Both the position numbers and the translations under genes were made by a program. This document shows positions 47,210 to 59,194 of a stretch of 64,000 nt of DNA, one piece after another; the first letter of the stretch is position 1, and each line of letters starts with the position of its first letter. Origin of the DNA: Megalobrama amblycephala. Its lineage: Eukaryota > Chordata > Actinopteri > Cypriniformes > Xenocyprididae. Where the stretch lies: assembly GCF_018812025.1 (NCBI RefSeq), contig NC_063065.1, positions 28,988,240 through 29,052,239 on the forward strand, written 5' to 3'. The notes below the pieces were generated by a model. It saw nothing but the letters and a program-made list of their open reading frames with translations. It did not search any database and was not told the origin of the DNA.

Positions 47210-48236
47210 AGTAAATCTAATCTGCTTAGTATGTGTTCCTCTTAAAATAGTACTAATAATATAAAAGTCATTCTTATGTTTACTTTATATAAAGATTTCA
47301 CAGCAAAAAGACACGTGAACCACAAGCTGAAGGTGGATGTTTGTACAATTATACTAAAAGACTTTTAACTGCTAAAAAGTATAAATTATCAATCGGATGA
47401 CTGAAGACTTTAGTAGATTGTCAACAGAACAGGTTTTGATCATTTAGAGGCCTTAGAAATTTGCGTATTAAATATGATACAGTAGGCAGAATGTTAATAA
47501 TTGTCTTCTCATTCCCTAGTGTCTTCTCATTGATTAGTATCTGTGTGAGAACTTGAGAAACATTGTTAGTTCCACAGCCTACAGGCTGGACATGGCAGAT
47601 TAACAGACTCTTTACCAGAAGTCAATTCACACGGGACTACTATTACCTTATTTTCAGGGCATTTTACAATCTTATGGTAATCTTTCCCAGCGCAGGAATG
47701 TGCCATCTGTAAAAAGTGAGGAATAATTACTGACATGGCTGATTCAGACAGGATTAAAATCACGGAGAAGCTCTGTTAATGATTACACTCCCTCGGTTCA
47801 CATTATAAACCTAATCCTGTTCGATTAGTTTTCCCGCTCTTCCACCCTGACCTTTTCCTCCGCCACTGGTTCATTTGGTATAGTTTCTCACCAACTCTTC
47901 CACCCTCTTTTTCTGGCTCTCTATAACGGTCATTGAGGACAGTCGAGAGGCAGTGGAGAGACTTTCACGAAATGTCCTGTAGCACTTCGTGTTTTTGATG
48001 ATTATGGTCATTTTCGGTGCCTCCGCATGATCAGACTCTCTCGTCTCCCAGATTTCAACTCTCAGTAATAGAGGTCAGGTCTATCTTCTACGTGTCTGTC
48101 TGTTTTCACCCCTGCTGGCCTCCTTCAGCTCGAAACCACTGCTCTGGGCCAACTTCAGGTTGACGTTATCATAAAAACCAAACAGTGAACTATATGAACT
48201 ATGAACTATAACTTTAACATGGCCATACTTTTACCT
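47046..48236. other. Non-coding sequence; 47.56-48.18 kb looks non-repetitive and GC-richer
   Basis: A run of about 32 A at 47175-47206, then unique sequence. 47560-47850 is evenly mixed with GAATAATTACTGACATGG and TTAATGATTACACTCC words. Candidate conserved non-coding DNA. The minus-strand frame 47566-47763 is unrecognised. Confidence 0.4.
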
Positions 48237-49212
48237 TTAAAGGTGCCCTAGAATGTTTTTTCACAAGATGTAATATAAGTCTAAGGTGTCCCCTGAATGT
48301 GTCTGTGAAGTTTCAGCTCAAAATACCCCATAGATTTTTTTTTTTTATTAATTTTTGTAACTGCCTATTTTGGGGCATCATTAAATATGTGCCGATTCAG
48401 GCTGCTTCCCCTTTAAATCCTTGCGCTCCCCGCCCCTGAGCTTGCGACTCTATAATACATTGCATAAACAAAGTTCACACAGCTAATATAACCCTCAAAA
48501 TGGATCTTTACAAAATGTTTGTCATGCATCATATAAGTACAGTATTTATTTGGATGTTTACATTTGATTCTGAATGAGTTTGAGGCTAGTGCTCCATGGC
48601 TAATGGGCTAAAGCTAACATTACACACTGTTGGAGAGATTTATAAAGAATGAAGTTGTGTTTATGAATTATACAGACTGCAAGTGTTTAAAAATGAAAAT
48701 GGTGACGGCTCTCTTGTCTCCGTGAATACAGTAATAAACAATAGGTAACTTTAACCACATTTAACAGTACATTAGCAACATGCTAACGAAACATTTAGTA
48801 AAGACAATTTACAAATATCACTAAAATATCATGATATCATGGATCATGTCAGTTATTATCGCTCCATCTGCCATTTTTCGCTAATTGTTCTTGCTTGCTT
48901 ACCTAGGCTGATGATTCAGCTCTGCACAGATCCAGATGTTAATACTGCCTGCCCTTGTCTAAAGCCCTAAGCTTGGGCTGGCATATGCAAATATTGGGGG
49001 CGTACATATTAATGAGCCGAACTGTTACGTAACAGTCGGTGTTATGTTGAGATTCGCCTGTTTTTCGGAGGTCTTTTAAACAAATGAGATTTACATAAGA
49101 AGGAGGAAACAATGGTGTTTGAGACTCACTGTATGTCATTTCCATGTACTGAACTCTTGTTATTCAACTATCCCAAGGTAAATTCAATTTTTTAATTCTA
49201 TGGCACCTTTAA
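48237..49212 (+). mobile_element. T2/Kolobok-like TTAA MITE, copy C
   Basis: About 0.98 kb between TTAA at 48237-48240 and 49209-49212, ends AGGTGCCCTAGAAT and ATTCTATGGCACCT. Full-length match to copies A and B, with the ACTGTTACGTAACAGTCGG palindrome at about 49021-49039 (left half one base different). Confidence 0.8.
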
Positions 49213-50045
<833 letters not shown>

Positions 50046-50064
50046 ATATTATGTAAATAAACTT

Positions 50065-50110
50065 TTATTTTGGATGCGATTAATCGCGATTAATCATTTG
50101 ACAGCACTAA
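50065..50110. repeat. Transposon end with perfect 18-bp palindrome
   Basis: GATTAATCGCGATTAATC at 50078-50095 is its own reverse complement and is followed by ATTTGACAGCACTAA, a widespread fish element end. The rest of the element is probably the preceding microsatellite and flanking AT-rich DNA. Confidence 0.6.
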
Positions 50111-50430
50111 TTTATATTGTTACAAAAGTTTTGTATTTCAAATAAATGCTGTTCTTTTGAACTTTTTATCCATCAACAATCATGACACGCAAATATAAAT
50201 GAGCAGAACTGTTTTCAACATTGATAATAATACAAAATATTTCTTAAACGTTTCTCAAATCAGCATATTAGAATGATTTCTGAAGGATCATGTGACACTG
50301 AAGAGTGGAGTAATGAATAAATACATTTTAACATATATTCACATACAAAACAATTTTATGGTATATTGTAATAATATTTAGCTGTTGTAGTAATATATTA
50401 CTGTTTATCCTGTATTTTTGATCAATAAAT
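50111..50430 (-). repeat. Copy of the ACGGTAGTG dispersed repeat, inverted
   Basis: AAATAAATGCTGTTCTTTTG, GAACTTTTTATCCATCAACA, AGCATATTAGAATGATTTCT and GAAGGATCATGTGACACTGA in order: the reverse complement of the 29.4 kb and 46.2 kb copies. The ACGGTAGTG end itself is missing. Confidence 0.75.
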
Positions 50431-52036
50431 GTGAGTTTATGAACTCAAAGGTGACTCAAACTAAAAAAAAAGTTTGCAAACAACATGGGATAATTGTTAT
50501 TAATTTTGTTTTAATTCATTTTTCATTTTGATTAATTTATATAAACAGCTTGTAAACATACTTTATCACTAGAAAAAAAAAAAAAACATACTTTATAAAC
50601 TTTTTTTTTTTTTTTTTTTTGGCACAAAGGGTTCTTTAAAATTGAGTCAAGGACCCTAGAGTTCTGTCTAGAACCTCACTGAACCTTTTTTTTCTCCAAG
50701 AGTGGTTAAGAGTTTCTTAGGTGCGACGCATAACATTAGGTTAAATATAGTGTTTTGAAATGTGTCTCAAGACTGCTACATCCTGTTCTGTTCTATGTGA
50801 CACCCACCAACTAGTAGTTTTCACATCTAGTTGCAGCCCTTATTCATCGTGGCTCACTAGAGATCCATTCACACACGCTATGTGCTATGTGTCAAACTGT
50901 CACGGGTGTTCGGGCCCACTGCTGATCTGAGTCAGTCGCACAACGAGAGTCCGTCAGCCTTCAGCGCGAGGCCGAGTGAATGGGTGATCCACGCTTGCAT
51001 GTCAAGGACGGGCCGTTCTCGGCCCACATGCGCATGGATGAGTAATAGCACTGTAACTGGGGGGCCTGAGCGTTTGAAGTGCTTTTTCTTCCGCTTTTCC
51101 ATCTTCTTTCTCTCCCTCAGCAGCTGCCTCGTCCCTGGATGCTGATTTTAATTACTTTCTTCTCGGATTTTGTGCATATCCAATGAAGGATTGAAGGGCA
51201 CATCTTCTGACGAGCACTTTTTTATATTAGTTCTTATAATGCCGCCGTTTGAACTCAGGAATACTAATACACACAATAGAGGGTTGCGTGTATGAAAGGG
51301 AGACGTGGACGCTGCTGTTTGAATGTGAATAAAGAAGAGAAAGAGAGACGAAATGGGAGACTGCATACTGAGGAGCTCGCTGTAGGGAAACTGATTTGAT
51401 TTATTTCATTTCCTAAAGGCGGTTGGCACGAATGACACCTGAAAGTGCTTTCGGAAACTATGTTTAGACAGCAAGATAAATCGGGACACTGAGTGAATCA
51501 ATAGAGTATCATAAACAAGAGTTCACTTGACTAAGTGAAAGTCTGTTGGCGCTCGTGCTAGCAATTCATTTTGTGTAAACAGAGTATCGTATTATTAAAA
51601 ACTTTCGCTCGGATCATATCTTTCGTGTCACGCAGGGATCGGTTGTGCCTAGATATTCCGTTCAAGTTTTCCTTTTGCACACTCTTGGAAAAGTTAAAAT
51701 CTTCGGATGGTTGCTATGTTGTCCAAGTTGGTTTTATCAGGTAACTTTGTGATCAAGATGATGGCGCCTTGCAAGTTAAATTAAGTGGAAAACGTACCTT
51801 TTTTTTTTGCCTGCTAGCCATATACACTTTACATACAACAGTCTGCCATTTTGTCCCCATACTGTAGGGTTTACCTGAACTATACACACATATACACATT
51901 ATGAACTACACTAGAATTTCTCAAATTAAGCTTTAAAAAGTTTCTTAAAGTGTTTTCTTTCAGTAAACTTAAAGATTTCAAAAAAAAAAAAAAAAAAAAA
52001 AAAGTGTTTAATTGTATTTTAAACTATCCTCTATGA
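50431..52036. other. Non-coding sequence
   Basis: A and T runs near 50460-50620 and 51980-52002. 50830-51180 is GC-richer; its frame (50882-51145) has no recognisable domain. Nothing else is supported. Confidence 0.35.
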
Positions 52037-53270
52037 CTTGTTTCTGCCATAAATAAAAAAAAAGGTATCAAATTTTTATCCACAATTCTGACTTTTTTCT
52101 CATTTTTTTTTTTTTCAATTGCAATTTAAACTCACAGTTATAAATAAAATCTCGTAAGAATTGCATGATTTACTTTTTTCTTGCAAGTCATAATTGTGTT
52201 ATAAAGTAAGAATTGCTTAAGTCAAATATGAAGTATTATAAAGTTCGTTTTCTCAGAATTGCGAGTTTATATCATGCATCTGTCTTTTTTCCCTCACAAT
52301 TAGACACATCATGCAATTGCAAGTTTATATTTCACAATTTTGACTTTATAACTCACAATTCTGAATTTATATTACACAATTCTGACTTTATATTATGCAA
52401 TTCTGACTTTGTATCTCACAATTTTGACTTTATAACTAACAATTCTGACTTTATATCTCACAATTCTGACTTTATATCAAGCAATTCTGACATTATATTT
52501 CACAATTTTGACTTTATAACTCGCAATTCTGACTTTATATCTCACAATTCTGACTTTATATCTCACAATTCTGACTTTATATTACACAATTCTGACTTTA
52601 TATTATGCAATTCTGACTTTATATTACACAATTTTGACTTTATATCTCACAATTCTGACTTTATATCTCACAATTCTGACTTTATATTACACAATTCTGA
52701 CTTTATATTATGCAATTCTGACTTTATATCAAGCAATTCTGACATTATATCTCACAATTCTGACTTTATATTACACAATTCTGACTTTATATTATGCAAT
52801 TCTGACTTTATATTACACAATTTTGACTTTATATCAAGCAATTCTGATATTATATTTCACAATTTTGACTTTATAACTCGCAATTCTGACATTATATTTC
52901 ACAATTTTGACTTTATAACTAACAATTCTGACATTATATCACGCAATTCTGACTTTATATTACACAATTCTGACTTTATATCAAGCAATTCTGACATTAT
53001 ATTTCACAATTTTGACTTTATAACTCGCAATTCTGAATTTATATTACACAATTCTGACTTTATATCACAGTTCTGACTTTATATTACACAATTCTTTATA
53101 TCAAGCAAATCTGACTTTATAACAAAATTGTGAGTTTATGTCACAATTCTGGAAAAAAAAAGTCTGAATTGTGAGATATAAACTCGCAATTGTGAGGAAA
53201 AAAGTCAGAATTGTGAGATTAAAAAGTTGCAATTACCTTTTTTATTTTTTATTTCATGGTGGAAACAAGC
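52037..53270. mobile_element. Palindromic element filled with a 21-bp minisatellite
   Basis: Ends CTTGTTTCTGCCATAAATAA (52037) and TTTCATGGTGGAAACAAGC (53252-53270) are inverted. The AATTCTGACTTTTTTC words on the left are mirrored by GAAAAAAGTCAGAATTGTG on the right. Between about 52320 and 53130 lie about 38 units of 21 bp (CAATTCTGACTTTATAT plus four variable bases). Because 21 is divisible by 3, a 287-codon plus-strand frame (52213-53076) of Asn-Ser-Asp-Phe-Ile heptapeptides appears. It is not supported as a gene. Confidence 0.8.
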
Positions 53271-53532
53271 TTCAATAATCCTGTCTGAAGAGCGAAGAAA
53301 AAAAGGTTTTACTAGTCATCCAATAACTATTTGAATATTGACTATTTTTTTCATTTTTATTTTTTTTAAGTGTTGACTTTTTAGTGGCTCTGCTTTAATA
53401 ATGATTTAATAATGATCTGCTTTTAATAATCTGTTCTGATAGTGTGCTGTTTTTAAACCATTTTCACAGTGCAAACCTCTTTGAGAACTTGCATATTTAA
53501 ATTTGTTAGAACACACTATATTATTGTCTTAT
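53271..53532. other. AT-rich non-coding sequence
   Basis: Short AT-rich spacer between two elements with no recognised feature. Confidence 0.3.
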
Positions 53533-53920
53533 TTAAAGGTGCTCTAAGCGATCCTGGGTGGAGTAACTTCCTGTTGACGTTCGAAGTGTTGTCAAACAAA
53601 ACAGAGGCTAGCTAGACCCTCCCTCCTCCTCCTCCTCCTCCCCCCCTCCCCTCCATGCTTCCTGAAACAGTCATGAACGCGCATTTAAAATCATTCTTGT
53701 CGGTTATTGGCTGGAGCGTGTTTATTATGTTTCGTGGTCCAGGCTGCACCAGGTAGTTTTTGTTGCCGTTTTTGGAGCTTGTGGCGACTACAGAGACCGC
53801 GTTTTTTTTTACAGTGCGTTCAGTGGACAGGCAGCTAGCGGATAGTGAGGAGATGTTTGCTGTATGTGACAAAAAATGTTTTGGCCTAAAAACGCGTGAC
53901 ATCGCTTAGTGCACCTTTAA
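53533..53920. mobile_element. Short TTAA MITE (copy E)
   Basis: 388 bp between TTAA at 53533-53536 and 53917-53920, with inverted ends AGGTGCTCTAAGCGAT and ATCGCTTAGTGCACCT. The AGGTGC ends resemble those of copies A to C, but the interior is unrelated and includes a CTCCTCCTCC tract (53624-53656). The minus-strand Gly-rich frame across it is an artefact. Confidence 0.8.
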
Positions 53921-55495
53921 ACTATTGTTCATCTAAACTACTCAAAAAGTAGGTGTACATGACCCCATTCCTGCCTTAAGTGTTAGAATTAGCAGCTTTT
54001 CTCTTCTTTTGAGCTTGTTTGAAAGGCAGTATTGTGGTTAGCACTCTATACGGGATCCATATCACATTATGAGCTCTACATCCCTCTGTAATTGTTTAGG
54101 TTTTTTTGTTGTTGTTGTCGACCTGACTTACTCGAATCCTCACATCACAGGAAAAGACCTAACAAGGCTGAGGCCGCGCTGTACTTCCCTTCTGGGCCGA
54201 ATAAAGAGTAATACAGATGGCCCGGGGTTTATTTCATTAACGTGGAGAAGGGGAGGAAAGCTTATTGGAATTTTTACATTCTGTCAGCACTGTGTAGGTA
54301 GCAGCAACACGGGCGTAAAAAGGCGAGTGAATTCATTTCCCCTGACTCTCGCAGCTCAAGAGAAACTTCAAAGGCCAGCGCTAAAAATCTCGGCCAAGTG
54401 GATTTGAAAGGATGAGTCTCTAATCTGTTTAAACTTTGCTTGCGCCGTGTATTTTCACGCCGCTTTCCCCACCTCCTCAGCTAACTCGTTCTATTTTTCT
54501 TTTCATCATCACTTTCAGGTGCAAAAAGTACCTGTCTCACCGTATCTATGTCTCGGTGAATAGAGGTCAACAAAAAAAAAAGACGTATTTGCGTCAGTTT
54601 TTCTTCAGCACCTCAAAGAGGTGTAGTTTTGTCATCGAAATTAGGCTCCATTTAGCTTTCAAGCGTTATCGCGCTGCCTCGTTTCGAGCTAATTTTGGCG
54701 CCTATCTGCAGGTTCCCAACCGGGAACGGAGTGAATGTTTCCCGTGTGGCAGCGCTTTTGAAATATGCATTAAGGTGAGACACAAGGGGGATTTGGAGCG
54801 AGAGGGTTGGACTTATTGTCTGAATATTTGATGTTGTTAATGAGAAGCAGAACAGGGCTAAGCACTCAGTGGGCGCGCATGAGGAAGGCCCGGGCTACGG
54901 AAATAATGGATAGATAAAACGATGAAATATTCAAAGGCTGAAGTGTGATGAGAAATGTTCAGTAAAGCGTGACGGAAACGGGCCTAGGCCTCGCATCAAA
55001 GACCTTCATCCGAGAAGACTTTTGTGTGACCTTAAAGTTAATACTTTGGCAGACTTTGTCGCTTAAGAGCGTTACGTAAAAGAAGTTATTCCACAAAAAG
55101 CGAAGAAAACCTTATTCTTCCTTATTCTGCTTGTTTTGGGTGTCACTGATAAATGGTATGAGATAGTAGTTTGATGGATATTTGATTTATGGAAGGAGGT
55201 GGAGATAGGCAGAAGAATCTGGCTAAAATGAAAAGAGTTGGTGTGTAACCTTTCAGAGGAGGAAAGTAAATGAAATATCAGTCCTTTATGGATGTCCTTG
55301 CAACTTAATGATGACAAATGCTCAGCATTAGAGAGTAGAGAAAGAGAGAGATGCTAGATCTGTAAATAAGACATGTTCCATGATTTTGTTTTGAGATTGT
55401 ACCAAGTTTTTTTAGATGGTAATGGTACTACCATGATATGTCCTTTAAGGTACTATGTAAATATGTGCTGTTTGAGTATAATATTATTATAATAT
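53921..55495. other. Non-repetitive, GC-richer non-coding block
   Basis: 54060-55020 is evenly mixed and free of visible repeats. Plus-strand frames at 54069-54407 and 54436-54831 have no recognisable domain. A good candidate for conserved non-coding DNA. Confidence 0.4.
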
Positions 55496-55496
55496 G

Positions 55497-55528
<32 letters not shown>

Positions 55529-56549
55529 GCCAGTGAATTAAATACTTTACAAATGAAAAGGCTCATTCATTTGTTCATTTAATAAATAAATGGTCAGTGA
55601 AATAAAGTGCTTTGTTGCAGTTTTTTTCGGTTTGGTATACATGTGTACCGAACAAATACAGCATTGTTTTAACTATTGCACGTGCGGAACTTCATATGAA
55701 ACTCCTAGTTTTATATATATCTTCATTTTAATGAATCAATATCGATTCCTAAATCCCAAGATCAATCTTCTAGTCTATGCTGTTTCATCAATAAAACTTC
55801 AATAGACATTATATAGCGCGCCTCCCGTTCAATAATTCGCAAAAAGCTCTGTCTTTTGTTACTTTCGATAAGAAATAAAGTCTCAAATTTCAAATTTTGT
55901 TCATTTTTAAAGGATATTCAAACAATAAAAGCTGTTTTGATGCTTTTGGTGTGGCATGACAGATCGCTGTGTAAACGCCTCAGTTCAACCAGCAAATCAG
56001 AGCGCGAGTTAATGACCTCTTTACTACTAGTTATAGAACAAAATAAACATGAATTAGCATCTCATGTAATTGTTCAATCAGTGTTTAAACCGTGTCAATC
56101 AGCTTGTAAACAGTATGTGACTTAGCATTACATTTACCTCAGGCAAGTCATTTAGTGTCCACAGCATGTTAGTTCACTAGAAAATGAACTAAAACGAAGA
56201 GAGTTAGTGATGTCTTAATTGTTTAATGCATGTTTAAATAAATCTGTCATGAAAACAATTTATGACAGCCACTATGTAAATGATTATATTACAACAACGT
56301 ATTGGAGTAAAAACATAAGTTTTTAAATTAGCTTTAGAATTTAATGTAAAACCTGCACATGTTTGCATTCAATTTTTTTTATTATTATATCTAAAAATAA
56401 ATAGCAATGGAATTTAATACTTTGGGCTCTGTTGTTAATTGTAACATTGAATATTATAGTAATGTGCAAGTAATAGGACACCCTATATAGTTTACAGCAC
56501 TAACAGAGATTTTTATCTTTAAGAAAATTGCAATTATAAATGAATTTAT
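55496..56549. other. AT-rich non-coding sequence
   Basis: A T run at 55498-55522, then AT-rich sequence. CGGTTTGGTATACATGTGTA near 55629 may be a scrap of a fish DNA element. No gene is recognised. Confidence 0.35.
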
Positions 56550-56954
56550 TTAAAGACAAAGCCAGAATTTGTTCTATAAGTTGCACAGGTATATTTGTAG
56601 CAATAGCAATACATTGTATGGATCAAAATTATCGATTTTTCTTTTATCCCAAAAATCATTAGGATATTAAGTAAAGATCATGTTCCATGAAGATATTTTG
56701 GAAATTTCCTACCATAAATATATAAAAAATCATTTGGGCAACTTTAACGGTGATTTTCTTCATATTTATTTATTTTTTGCACCCTCAGATTCCAGATTTT
56801 CAAATAGTTGTATCTCAGCCAAATATTATCCTATCCTAACAACCATACATCAATGGAGAGCTTATTTATTCAGCTATACACATTCAGATATATATAAATC
56901 TCAATTTCAAAAAAATCGACCCTTATGACTGGTTTTGTGGTCCAGGGTCACATA
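56550..56954 (-). repeat. Dispersed teleost repeat ending in GTGGTCCAGGGTCACAT
   Basis: TATCGATTTTTCTTTTATCC, ATCATTAGGATATTAAGTAA, CATGTTCCATGAAGATATTT, AGATTTTCAAATAGTTGTAT and TGGTTTTGTGGTCCAGGGTC in order. This is a common cyprinid intron repeat, shown here in the orientation that ends in the GGTCACA terminus. The frame at 56680-56928 is part of it. Confidence 0.75.
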
Positions 56955-57310
56955 TTTATCATTGTCATGATACTTGTCTCTGTTTTCATGGACACTTTAT
57001 TTTGATATTGTTTTGTCTTGTTGTGCCTATGTTCAGTGCCTATATAAATTTCCTGTCTTTCCATTGCTGTCTTTTTAGTTTCCATAGTTACCCTATTTGT
57101 TGCCAAGTCAACTAATCACCTGTACCTGTCTATCATTAGTCCCTTGCCATCTAGTGTATTTAAACCCTCAGTCATCCTCTGTTCATTGTACTGTCTTAAA
57201 GTTCCCTGCTGATGTTTCTCCTTATGGTTCCTTTTGATTATGAAATGTGATTTTATTGTTCATCTGTGTCAAGCGTCTCGAGTCTGGATTATCAAGTTAA
57301 GTGAGTACAT
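56955..57310. repeat. Possible retroelement-derived fragment
   Basis: TTAGTTTCCATAGTTACCCT, CTAATCACCTGTACCTGTC and GTGTATTTAAACCCTCAGTC have the wording of the 5' or LTR part of common fish retroelements, including a TATTTAAA box and a later ATTATC end. No coding region follows. Low certainty. Confidence 0.3.
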
Positions 57311-59194
57311 GACAATCATACTGCCCGCTGTTACCTTTCTGCTGGCATTTTACTGTGAAACAACGGTAATGTCATGCTAGTTTGGGAGTAACTTTTGTAA
57401 GTAGTAACAGTTGGATCCTTTTGTTGATCGGTTGGTGAAATGAACGCTGAGTAAATGGAAAGAAACAGAAATGGCAGAGTGGTTTTAGAGCATTTTGCAT
57501 AATAGAAAAAAAGCCTGGTTAAAACCTGTTGCAAGTTGCTGTGAACAACTAACATAATGGTTTTGGCTGAACAGTGCACACCATATGTTCTTTGATGACC
57601 CTTCATTAGGACTGAACTGCAATTCCCATTGAACATTTTCGATTAGAAGCCCATTAAATTAACCACCCTTGAAATCCTGGCAAGTCCAAAGCACTTGGCG
57701 ATGTCATACGATTGAGTTTAGAAGGCTGGCGCGAATGGATATGTGATATGGACGATTGTTTTGCAAGCAGATGTGTTCTGTTGTTTGTAACCAAATGTCA
57801 TTCGTGAGCTGGCATCTTTCGTACACACTCAGTATGCTTGCACTTGCTTTAAGTTTTGTCATGTTTTGAGGCTTTAAAAGCACATTGGTTCAGATATGAA
57901 CTAGCTTGTTTGTGCTGTGAAATAGACGCAGATTGCATTGCTGATGTGTGCTTAAAAATCTTCTTTTCTTTCTACCAACTTGGGAGCAAAAATATAAATA
58001 TATAGTTTTACTTTCATCCATGAACTTTTAGCAAAACATTTACTTTCTTTAATTGAGTTGCCAGAGGCCAAAGAACGTTGGGTTACACTGAAGCTGTTTG
58101 ATACGTTGTGGTGTTTGTTGTTTGTTTACTTTTTCACTTTCTTCAGATTTTTCTAGTACGTAATGTTTCTTTTTTTTAGCTGGTAATGAGTTCACAGAGT
58201 TTTATTTTTCGCAGTGAGACTCCTTTTTATAGCCCAGAGGACTTTAGTTGAGGTTTCACACAAATGATTCACTCGCATTAATCCCACAGCCTTGAGCTCC
58301 GTGTGGATTCACTTACAAAGTAAAAAAAAACCCTGACAACTGATGAAACTTTGACCACTCGTTTATCCGGCCAATTGGAGGTTTCGCCGTGAGCCAGTCT
58401 ATTGAGCCACGGCGACTAATCAAGTTGAGGTGAGTTACTTTGAGCTTTCTCTGGTTTTGTGCGATACCACCGCCAGAGGGTTGGCCGGTTCTCTTTCATG
58501 GTTCAGTCATAAAATACTTGTCATGCTCCCATTGAAATGTAGTTTGGAGGTGAGAATTTGATGAGGAATAAAACTTTATTAATCCTCAGCAGGTTTGCTC
58601 GGAGGAAATTGGCGTTCAGGGCTGCCAGGCGAGTCATTTCGAGGCCCGTGTCGTAATTATAGGCATAGCTGCAGGAATGCCTCACTCCAATCTGGTATTA
58701 TCTTGTTCGCTGTCGCAGCTATTAAGGTCAAAATGACTTGTTTGATAGCAATTGAACGACATCCATCCTGCTCCAAAAAGGCTTTTGAAGCACATGACGC
58801 TGTTCTGCTTATGCAAATGTCTAGATGTCTCCATTACGTGTCAATATCTCTGATGAAGGTCGACTTCTGATTCATCCTATAGTTGCCGATCACAATGTCC
58901 ACGTCGATCCTAGAAAGATCACACGATATCTTGCCTGTCAAAGTTAATGGAACAGATCCGCACATCAGGGTCCTGCTGTAATCGCCCAGCACTTCCCACT
59001 GTGAAAGCTTCGAGATCAAAGGGGACAGACATGAAAGGCACTTGGAAGATTCACCTCACTTCTTTCCTTAGGTTTTCCTTTTCCTGTTCACTCTGATAAT
59101 GAGTGGTTGACCCTGCAGCATGCATAAGAGGAAGTGTTGTGTGTGACTAAAGTTTTTATGTGTATGCTTTTGAATGGATACAGTGTGCCTTAAA
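57311..59194. other. Non-repetitive non-coding sequence
   Basis: No recognised repeats. 58360-58720 is GC-richer and evenly mixed. Short frames have no recognisable domain. Confidence 0.4.

Noticed and set aside
52213..53076. 287-codon plus-strand frame with HNSDFI heptapeptides resembling a repeat protein
   Set aside because: Pure product of the 21-bp array; no upstream signals, and the flanks are inverted transposon ends.
54020..54060. TGGTTAGCACTCTATACGGG, resembling the tRNA-derived head of a SINE
   Set aside because: Too short, with no second promoter box at the right distance and no tail.
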